64,000 bases of DNA, taken from Planctomycetota bacterium. GTDB taxonomy: Bacteria > Planctomycetota > Phycisphaerae > WQYP01. Positions 49,036-57,254 of this stretch are shown here, in pieces. Location of the stretch: the NCBI GenBank assembly GCA_021818445.1, contig JAKAEB010000003.1, positions 1-64,000 of the forward strand, written 5' to 3'. Numbering within the stretch: position 1 is the stretch's first letter; the number at the start of each line of letters is the position of its first letter. A program made the translations under genes and the position numbers. The notes under the pieces are model-generated. The model searched no databases. It was not told where the DNA came from and saw nothing but the letters and a program-made list of their open reading frames with translations.

Positions 49036-50193
49036 TTGCGATTTGGCTTTATCCGACTCATCGACGCGGCGGCCTTGATTGCCGCCCACGCAAAGGGCTT
49101 CTTCCGTGATCAGGGACTCGACGCATCGCTGGAACGGCAAATTGGCTGGATGAATGTTCGCGACAAACTCGGGTACGGCACACTGGATGCCTGCCACTCT
49201 CTGATTGGCATGCCCATCATGACGCAATTGGGAAGATCGGGCTTTGGTCGGCCCATGGTGGCGGTGATGGAGCTTGGGGCGGGCGGCAACAGTGTGGTCA
49301 TATCCCGGCGGCTTGCAGAAATTGGTATTGACTCAGCGGCGGCGCTTAGTCAATTGATCCATTCAGGCCTGTATCGACGCCAATTGGTTTGCGCCCATGT
49401 TTCAACCTTTTCCATGCACCATTACCTGCTGCGGGAATGGCTGGCCGATGCGGGTATCAATCCGGATCGGGATGTGCAGTTGACACAACTTACGCCGATG
49501 CAGGTAGCCGAGCATATGGCCAACCGCTACGTGGATATTTTCTGCGTTGGTGAACCATGGGGATTGATGGCCCAGCAGCAGGGGTGGGGCAAGGTGATCT
49601 GCGCCACGACTGACATTCTGCCGCACCATCCGGAAAAGGTACTCGCGGTAACGGAGAGTTTTATTGAAAGCCACCGGGAGGATGTGGTCAAAGCGATTGC
49701 GGCGTTGCTGCGGGCATGCGAATATTGCGCAAATCCCGCCAATCGCGAGGAACTTGCGGAACTTTTATCGCAAGAGGCCTACCTCGACATGGAGCCAGAA
49801 TTGATATTATCGAGCCTCAACTCCGGCCCCGCCGATATGGGGTCCGGTGCCACCATTAAAAGCCGACCTGATGATTGGACCTTCCGCGATTGGGGAGTGC
49901 GGTATGCGGCTCCGTCGGGTACGCATTTTGTATGGTTTTTGAAGCAGATGCAGCGCTGGGGAGAAGTTGACCCCAAAGCTGATCTCCAGCAACTTGCCCA
50001 ACGCTGCGTCCGCAGTGATTTGTACACGGAAGCGGCGGCGATGCTTAATGTCGCTCCTCCGACGAGTGACTTTCCGGTCATGCCGTTGCGACGGGGTGTA
50101 CTCAATCCGTTTGCTGTCGAAACGCGGCCAACAAATCCCCCATCCGGGCCGAAAAGCACGTTACGCCCGCCCTCACGCGCATTACAGGAATGA
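49036..50193 (+). CDS. NasS/NrtA-CmpA-like cytoplasmic nitrate/nitrite sensor candidate
   Basis: TTG start after GAAAGGAG: (M)RFGFIRLIDAAALIAAHAKGFFRDQGLDASLERQIGWMNVRDKLGYGTLDACHSL; no signal peptide. The ORF-track start at 48607 is probably upstream of the real one. Confidence 0.75.
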   Translation: MRFGFIRLIDAAALIAAHAKGFFRDQGLDASLERQIGWMNVRDKLGYGTLDACHSLIGMPIMTQLGRSGFGRPMVAVMELGAGGNSVVISRRLAEIGIDSAAALSQLIHSGLYRRQLVCAHVSTFSMHHYLLREWLADAGINPDRDVQLTQLTPMQVAEHMANRYVDIFCVGEPWGLMAQQQGWGKVICATTDILPHHPEKVLAVTESFIESHREDVVKAIAALLRACEYCANPANREELAELLSQEAYLDMEPELILSSLNSGPADMGSGATIKSRPDDWTFRDWGVRYAAPSGTHFVWFLKQMQRWGEVDPKADLQQLAQRCVRSDLYTEAAAMLNVAPPTSDFPVMPLRRGVLNPFAVETRPTNPPSGPKSTLRPPSRALQE

Positions 50194-50617
50194 CGAAAGG
50201 AACACGCTATATCCGGCACCAAAAAGGTATCGGCCGTCTCGACCGCGATGGAAGCGGAGGCAGACCCGTCATCCGGGACGGCCTCCTCGGCAAGGGTTAA
50301 AACACGGTCGCCGTGCACTCATAAATCCTCGTGCACCATTCCGTAAGCTGAGGGCAATGGGGCGTGGAGGCGATAACAATTCTTTGCGCAGTACGCGGGT
50401 GGCCACGGGATTTTCATAAAATGGTAAATTCCGACGGAACTTGCAGTTGGATGCTCTTCTGGAGATAATTCTGTTGTCGACGGATGCTGCCACCTGCGGG
50501 TTTGGCTGCATCTGGTTTTCGGAAGAAAACGGCGGCCCAGTCAGGCGCCGGTGTTATTCGCTGCGTGGCGGACGCCGAGCTAACCGATTTTTGGCAGCCG
50601 ATGATGTGAGGATTTTT

Positions 50618-52519
50618 ATGTCTACGATCACCTCCCCCGGCGGGGCGGCCAAGCCTTTTGGTTCCGCCAAGAACAAGACACACGAAAAAACTGAAAAGCG
50701 AGCGTCTGAATCGCGTTCAGAAGCGCAAGGTGGAGATGCGTCGGTCGATAGCGGCACCGGGCTGCCGGTGTTGGGATCGCCGACCGGCCGCACGAATCGG
50801 TACATCGGTAAAACCGGTGCCGAGATCATGCTTCAGATGCTGGTGGAGCACGGCGTAACCGATGCGTTTGGCTACCCGGGTGGAGCGATTTTGCCCACCT
50901 TTGATCAACTGTACAAAAAGCAACTCAATTTTGTTCTGGTGCGCCATGAACAGGGTGCCGGGCATATGGCCGATGGCTACGCCCGTGCCACCGGCAAGCC
51001 GGGCATTGTGATTGTGACCAGCGGCCCGGGAGCCACCAACACGGTCACTCCGCTGGCTACAGCGTACATGGATTCAATTCCGATGATCGTATTTTCGGGT
51101 CAGGTGCGCACGTACATGATCGGTAATGACGCCTTTCAAGAGGCGGATGTGACAGGCATTACCCGGCCGGTGACCAAGCGGAATTATCTGGTCAAAAGCG
51201 TCAATGATCTGCCGCGGATTATTAATGAGGCGTTTATCATCGCCACGACGGGGCGTCCCGGGCCTGTGCTTATTGACCTGCCGGTGGATGTAACGACATC
51301 CAAGGTGGAGCAGGCAATTGACGATACGCCCTACCTGCCGGGCTATAAGCTTTACCGCTCCGGTCATAGCCGCATGATAAAGCAGGCGATGGACGTGATT
51401 AACCGTTCCGACCGTCCTGTGCTTTACGTGGGTGGCGGTGCCATACTGAGCGACGCGTGGAAAGAGGTGCGTGATTTTGCCAAAAAGGCGAACATACCAT
51501 GCACCACCACGCTTCTGGGCATGGGGGCGTTTGATGAACACGACCCGCTGAGCCTGCACATGCTGGGCATGCACGGCAGCGCCTACGCCAACTATGCGGT
51601 GCAGGAATCGGACTGCCTTATTGCTGTTGGTGCGCGCTTTGATGACCGGGTGACCGGAAACCTGAAGCTTTTTGCGCCCAAGGCGAAAATTATTCATGTG
51701 GATGTTGATCCATCGAGCATCAGCAAAAATGTGAAGGTGGACGTACCGGTGGTGGGTGACGCCAAATTGTGTCTTGCTGAGATGATTGATCTGGCGGAAT
51801 CAAAGCCGCGGCAAGAATGGTTTGAGCAAATCGCGGGATGGAAGCAGCAGTATCCTTTCAGCTATCGGGATGATTCTGACCTGCCCAAGCCACAGGCAAT
51901 TATTGAAGCGATCAATCAGGTAACGCAAGGCAAAGCCTACTTTACAACGGGTGTGGGACAGCATCAGATGTGGGCGGCACAATTTATCCGATGGCGCTTT
52001 CCACGCAGCATGATTACCAGCGGCGGGCTGGGAACCATGGGCTATGGCCTGCCGGCGGCGATTGGTGCCCAAGTGGGCCGCCCGAACGATTTGGTCATTG
52101 ATATTGACGGCGATGCGTCATACATCATGACGGCCATGGAATTGGCCACCATGCGGCAATTCAACCTGCCGGTGAAGGTCGCCATCTTGAATAACCGGTT
52201 TCAAGGCATGGTGCGGCAGTGGCAGCAGTTGTTTTATGGCAGTCGGTTTTCTAACAGCGAAATGGTCAATCCTGATTTTGCGGCGATGGCGGAAAGTTTT
52301 GGCATTCGCGGTATGCGGTGCGAACGCAAAGAGGATGTGCTTAAGACCGTTGAGGAAATGATCAAGCATCCCGGGCCGTGCGTCGTGGACTTCCTGTGTG
52401 AAACTGCCGAAAACGTCTATCCGATGGTGCCGTCTGGCAAAGGGCTGCATGAAATGGAACTGGGCGTTGTGGCCAGTGCGCCGCCGAACAGCGGGCGTGA
52501 CTTGGGCACATTGGCGTAA
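50618..52519 (+). CDS. ilvB: Acetolactate synthase large subunit
   Basis: FGYPGGAILPTFDQLY, RHEQGAGHMADGYARATGKPG, ThDP motif DIDGDASYIMTAMELATMRQFNLPVKVAILNN. Confidence 0.97.
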   Translation: MSTITSPGGAAKPFGSAKNKTHEKTEKRASESRSEAQGGDASVDSGTGLPVLGSPTGRTNRYIGKTGAEIMLQMLVEHGVTDAFGYPGGAILPTFDQLYKKQLNFVLVRHEQGAGHMADGYARATGKPGIVIVTSGPGATNTVTPLATAYMDSIPMIVFSGQVRTYMIGNDAFQEADVTGITRPVTKRNYLVKSVNDLPRIINEAFIIATTGRPGPVLIDLPVDVTTSKVEQAIDDTPYLPGYKLYRSGHSRMIKQAMDVINRSDRPVLYVGGGAILSDAWKEVRDFAKKANIPCTTTLLGMGAFDEHDPLSLHMLGMHGSAYANYAVQESDCLIAVGARFDDRVTGNLKLFAPKAKIIHVDVDPSSISKNVKVDVPVVGDAKLCLAEMIDLAESKPRQEWFEQIAGWKQQYPFSYRDDSDLPKPQAIIEAINQVTQGKAYFTTGVGQHQMWAAQFIRWRFPRSMITSGGLGTMGYGLPAAIGAQVGRPNDLVIDIDGDASYIMTAMELATMRQFNLPVKVAILNNRFQGMVRQWQQLFYGSRFSNSEMVNPDFAAMAESFGIRGMRCERKEDVLKTVEEMIKHPGPCVVDFLCETAENVYPMVPSGKGLHEMELGVVASAPPNSGRDLGTLA

Positions 52520-52590
52520 AACACGTTGGCTGGAATCAGCCGATGGCAGGATCATTTAACTCGAGAATCATCAGGAACGGAGGTCGCTGT

Positions 52591-53223
52591 ATGCGGCATG
52601 TCATAACAGCATTAGTGATGAATGAACCCGGCGTGCTGGCGCACGTGGCCAATATGTTTTCGGCCCGCGGATTTAATATAGATTCATTGGTGGTGGGCCG
52701 GACGGAAGACCCGCTGCTTTCCCGCATGACGATTGTGGTGGTTGCCGACGACCGCACTCTGGATCAGGTGCGTAAGCAATTGGCCAAGATCGTCACGGTG
52801 GTAAAGGTACGCGATTACCGTGAGACGCCGTTTGTGGCCCGTGATTTGATGCTGGTGAAACTCAGTGCGTCGCCGCGTACGCGGAGCGAGATTATTGAAC
52901 TTGCCAGTCTGTTCCGGGGCCACGTACTGGACGTGGGGCACAATTCGCTTACGGTGGAACTTTCCGGTGAAGAGGACAAACTCGATGCCTTCATCGATCT
53001 GGTACGCCCGTACGGCATACGTGAATTGGCCCGAACCGGGATGATTGCCATGGCCCGTGGTGGCCATGCCATGTCGTTGGCGGGCGAGGAATCTGACGGG
53101 ACTACTGGCAACCCCGCGCCGGGGCCTGCCTCACCGCTGGCGAATGTCGGAAGTCGATCGGGGCGAATGCCCACCAAACGAATGCCGACGCAGGAAGAGT
53201 TGGAGGCGACGCCACCCGGCTGA
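52591..53223 (+). CDS. ilvN: Acetolactate synthase small (regulatory) subunit
   Basis: MRHVITALVMNEPGVLAHVANMFSARGFNIDSLVVGRTEDPLLSRMTIVV (ACT domain). Confidence 0.96.
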   Translation: MRHVITALVMNEPGVLAHVANMFSARGFNIDSLVVGRTEDPLLSRMTIVVVADDRTLDQVRKQLAKIVTVVKVRDYRETPFVARDLMLVKLSASPRTRSEIIELASLFRGHVLDVGHNSLTVELSGEEDKLDAFIDLVRPYGIRELARTGMIAMARGGHAMSLAGEESDGTTGNPAPGPASPLANVGSRSGRMPTKRMPTQEELEATPPG

Positions 53224-53382
53224 GAAAAGCACACACGCTTACTCACCCCTTGGGTGAGAAATGACCGTAGATAGTCGCCAATTTGAAGGCACCGGAACCA
53301 GTCGCTTGAGGCGGCATTTGAATTGGCCTACACTTTCGTTGGTTGTGCAATTTTATGTGACCATTGGCATAGGAAAATAGCA

Positions 53383-53940
53383 ATGCTGGATATCATTCGA
53401 GGCAAGGCGTATGTGCTGGGCGATAACATCGATACCGACCAGATCATTCCCGCCAAGTTTTTAAGTTATAACCCCTCCGATCCCGCCGAGCGGAAATATT
53501 TCGGCATGTATGCAATGGATGGTGTACCCGCCGGGCAGATGGGCCTGCCGGACGGCAATATCCGTTTCGTCCAACCCAATGAGTTCAAAAGCGAATTCAG
53601 CATTGTCATCGGAGGCAAAAATTTCGGCTGCGGATCATCACGCGAGCACGCCCCTTTGGCCATTGCCGAGGCAGGGGTACGCGTTGTTATTGCAGAATTT
53701 TATGCCCGCATTTTTTTTCGCAACTGTGTGAACGGCGGCTATTTGGTACCGTACGAAACACCGGAGCGACTGGTAGATTTAACGCACACGGGCGATGAAT
53801 TGGTGGTTGATATCAAGCGGAATCTGCTTTCCAATGTAACCCGCCGCACCGAACACAAGTTGAATGCGTTGGGCGATGTAGCACCGATTATTGAGGCCGG
53901 CGGAGTATTTGAATACGCCAAGCTGGCCGGCATGATTTGA
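53383..53940 (+). CDS. leuD: 3-isopropylmalate dehydratase small subunit
   Basis: GKAYVLGDNIDTDQIIPAKFL; FGCGSSREHAPLAI; YARIFFRNCVNGGYL. Confidence 0.94.
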   Translation: MLDIIRGKAYVLGDNIDTDQIIPAKFLSYNPSDPAERKYFGMYAMDGVPAGQMGLPDGNIRFVQPNEFKSEFSIVIGGKNFGCGSSREHAPLAIAEAGVRVVIAEFYARIFFRNCVNGGYLVPYETPERLVDLTHTGDELVVDIKRNLLSNVTRRTEHKLNALGDVAPIIEAGGVFEYAKLAGMI

Positions 53941-53984
53941 TATCCGAACGAGTACATAATGCTTTCCCTGGAAAAAGTGGTGAT

Positions 53985-55262
53985 ATGAAAATTTTATTGG
54001 TCGGCTCCGGCGCAAGAGAGCATGCCCTCGCATGGAAACTGCGTCAAAGCCCCCTGTGCACCGAACTGTTTATAGCCCCCGGTAACCCGGGCATGGCTCA
54101 ATTCGGCCGGTGTGTGGATATTCGCGGCGATGCAATCGCCGACCTGACGCGATTTGCCGTTGATAACGCCATGGACCTGGTCGTGATTGGACCTGAGGAC
54201 CCGTTGGCATTGGGACTGGTGGATGCCTTGGCGGCGAAAAAGATACGCTCCTTCGGTCCGAGCCTCGCGGGTGCCCAACTGGAGGCGGATAAAACATTTT
54301 CCAAAAAGATGATGCGCGAAGCTCTGATCCCTTCTGCGGAGGGGAGAAGTTTCAAATCCATGCGTGATGCAATCACTTACGTTGAATCGCGCAACGATGC
54401 CATGGTGGTTAAAGCGGCTGGATTGGCGCGCGGCAAAGGCGTGGTTATTTGTAAAGACCCCGTTGAGGCGCTGGATGCAGTCCGCAACATCATGGAGAAA
54501 AAGGTGTTCGGGGCGGCTGGATCGACCATCGTTATTGAGGAAAAATTGGAGGGGCCGGAATTGTCGCTCCTCGCTTTTATCGACGGCCACACGGCATACA
54601 TTTTAGAATCCGCCCAGGATCACAAACGTATCGGCGAAAACGATACGGGACCCAACACCGGCGGGATGGGCGCTTTCAGCCCCGCGCCGCGAATGACCGA
54701 TGAATTGAGCCGCAAGGCTGAATCGGAAATCATTGTGCCATTGCTCGATGCCCTGGCCCGCCATGAAATTGATTATCGCGGAGTCATTTACGCGGGACTT
54801 ATGCTCACACCGGCGGGCCCAAAGACGCTGGAATTTAATTGCCGCTTTGGCGACCCGGAAGCCCAGGTGCTGATGATGCGTCTCAAAAGCGATCTTGTTG
54901 AAGCTATGATTGCCTGCATTGATCGTAAGCTGGATCAGGTCACGCTTGAATGGGATCAGCGGCATGCCGTATGCGTGGTGCTTGCGAGCGCAGGTTACGG
55001 CTGGGAAAGTGACGATAAAGTTGTTAAAGGCATACCCATTGAGGGTGTGCAGGAAGCCGCCGCTATGCGGGACGTAATGGTATTTCATGGCGGCACCGCG
55101 ATGAGGGATGGCCAACTGGTGACCAATGGCGGACGGGTGCTTAGCGTGTGCGCTTTGGGCGACTCGCTGACCGATGCACGGGAAAAAGCCTATGCCGCTG
55201 TGGGTAAAATTTCATTTAAGGGCATGCAATTTCGCCGCGATATTGGCGGCAACGCTGGCTGA
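53985..55262 (+). CDS. purD: Phosphoribosylamine-glycine ligase
   Basis: MKILLVGSGAREHALAWKL; GPEDPLALGLVDAL; DPEAQVLMMRLKSDL. Confidence 0.97.
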   Translation: MKILLVGSGAREHALAWKLRQSPLCTELFIAPGNPGMAQFGRCVDIRGDAIADLTRFAVDNAMDLVVIGPEDPLALGLVDALAAKKIRSFGPSLAGAQLEADKTFSKKMMREALIPSAEGRSFKSMRDAITYVESRNDAMVVKAAGLARGKGVVICKDPVEALDAVRNIMEKKVFGAAGSTIVIEEKLEGPELSLLAFIDGHTAYILESAQDHKRIGENDTGPNTGGMGAFSPAPRMTDELSRKAESEIIVPLLDALARHEIDYRGVIYAGLMLTPAGPKTLEFNCRFGDPEAQVLMMRLKSDLVEAMIACIDRKLDQVTLEWDQRHAVCVVLASAGYGWESDDKVVKGIPIEGVQEAAAMRDVMVFHGGTAMRDGQLVTNGGRVLSVCALGDSLTDAREKAYAAVGKISFKGMQFRRDIGGNAG

Positions 55263-55336
55263 TGGCCATTCGGATCGAACGACCATCCGCTGTCTGGAGC
55301 CTCCCATATGCCGTCAACTCCACCGGCCAACATTCA

Positions 55337-56851
55337 TCAGTGTGTCGTAGCATACACCAGAATGTTTGCACCTAACTTTAATGCCGACTGAGTTCCATAG
55401 GCTTTGGCATACGGATTGGGCAAATCCTCCCAACCATTGGAAAGCGAAAAACGACTGTAAATAACGGCCGGTGCGCCATCAATCATAATCGCCTGCAGCA
55501 CCGGGTTGTGCAGACCGGGGTCGGCGGCGGCCACAACCGGCGAATAATTTACATGCTGTAGATTAAACAGGTCGTGATAAATGGGACTGGACTGCGGCAG
55601 GATGTGCATCTTATGGTGCGGCAGCACCTTGGCAATTTCCCCGTGGAAAGCTTCATCGAAAGCGGCGGATCCCATGGCGTCATCCACGAGCAGTACGCCA
55701 CCGGCATGGAGATAGTTGTGCAAATTCTGCACCTGTTGGGGCGTCCATGAAAAATTGCGCAGCCCAGTCATGTACAAAATGGGGTATTGCCCGATTTTGG
55801 CACTCGCCAATGTCACCTTCACACGTTTGAATTGAACGCTTAGAGTAGTTTTCTGGTCGATGAATTTCATCAAATTGGGCAGACCGTGCGGCGTAGGGTT
55901 CCAGTCGCCGTTGTTGACAATCTGCGCAAAGACCAGTTGATCGCGCGTCGGAATGCGCGATTGCTGATAGATTTTTTGAATTTGAAACGCCCGCGCGTAG
56001 CGATAATCGGCCAGCACATAGGTGAGGATGTTGGCTCCGAGTTGCAGGGCGTCATGCTGATCATAGAGCGTACCACCCTTGATCGGGCGTTGGGCAGCGT
56101 TCCATCCCCAGCTCATATCCACGGGCGAAAAGATGATGGCCGCCCGGCAACCAAGATACATGGCATCGAGGTAGGGGGGGATTTTTTTCCAGGGTCCCAG
56201 GCCCACCCGCACCCGCATGGAGGTAATTTTATTAAGGCAATGGTAGAGGGGATCATCGAGGGGAAGCGGCGCAAAAGGACGGTTGGGGAACAATTCGTGT
56301 TCCAAAGCGACGAAACTTTTATTAAATGCCGGACGTCCGCAACTGGCATTGCCCACAATGGTACCGCCGGCCATGACGTAACCACGCAGCCGGGCCAGCA
56401 CGGCCGTGCTGAATTTGGGCAGTGGCGTCCATCCGGTGATGTAGAGGATGGGCAGTTGAGTGGGACTGTAGCTGAATCGCATCGGGTCTACCTGCACGTA
56501 GCGGTAGTGTTGACCAAGGGCGACGTTCGTCCAGTTCATTAATGTTTCAATATCAATGGTTTCAGTGGGATAATTCACCACGCGGTGCCCGCTGATCACG
56601 TTAAGGTTCAGCATACCGATGAGTGCCGGCGGGGCGGGTTTGCGATGGTGTTCACTCCGCCGGACGGGTGTGGCGGGCAAAGGCAGAGGAGCGGTAGATT
56701 CTCCGCCCGACATGCGCACATGATTGGCTTTGGGTGGAATCCATGCCTTGGGATTGACAAACTTGGCCCATGCCACGGAGGCCGTCAGAGCTGTTAACAG
56801 TGCGAACGCACCGCACACGACGACCATTTTTATCTGCCGCTGTCCACTCAT
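55337..56851 (-). CDS. Secreted protein with two DUF4159-like domains
   Basis: Duplicated pattern PILYITGW/PILYMTGLR...LRGYVMAGGTIVGNASCG/LHNYLHAGGVLLVDDAMG...FNKSF/FDEAF. Confidence 0.8.
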   Translation of the reverse strand: MSGQRQIKMVVVCGAFALLTALTASVAWAKFVNPKAWIPPKANHVRMSGGESTAPLPLPATPVRRSEHHRKPAPPALIGMLNLNVISGHRVVNYPTETIDIETLMNWTNVALGQHYRYVQVDPMRFSYSPTQLPILYITGWTPLPKFSTAVLARLRGYVMAGGTIVGNASCGRPAFNKSFVALEHELFPNRPFAPLPLDDPLYHCLNKITSMRVRVGLGPWKKIPPYLDAMYLGCRAAIIFSPVDMSWGWNAAQRPIKGGTLYDQHDALQLGANILTYVLADYRYARAFQIQKIYQQSRIPTRDQLVFAQIVNNGDWNPTPHGLPNLMKFIDQKTTLSVQFKRVKVTLASAKIGQYPILYMTGLRNFSWTPQQVQNLHNYLHAGGVLLVDDAMGSAAFDEAFHGEIAKVLPHHKMHILPQSSPIYHDLFNLQHVNYSPVVAAADPGLHNPVLQAIMIDGAPAVIYSRFSLSNGWEDLPNPYAKAYGTQSALKLGANILVYATTH

Positions 56852-57254
56852 ATGCCTTTACCCCAATCGCACCCGTTTACCCGTTACACCCACCGTGAGG
56901 GGATGGCGTTGGTAGCGCCGCCCCCCGACGCGAGAGCGCGAAGCGTTCTCTTACGTCAATATAACGTCAGAAAGGATGATTTGGTGCAATATTCCGGCAA
57001 AATTTGCGCAGGCCGTACCGGCGACCACCAAGGCCCCGCGTCATGCACGCACGACCGGTGCCACCGGACGCATGTAATGGTTCCGATAACCTTTGGCTAC
57101 AAGCATCTGCGGCATGCAGCTTTATCGGCGGCGGACGCGGAACCCAGTTGGCCCGCCGAGGGGCCGGTCGGCTGACAGGCCGGGCGCGTGTGCAACACCG
57201 CTGCCGGCCGATGGCTAGGGGTCACATCGGTGCGGTCAATATGCAAATCGGCAT

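Noticed and set aside
49779-50318. Minus-strand ORF of 179 aa opposite the NasS-like gene
   Set aside because: Antisense shadow of a well-supported CDS.
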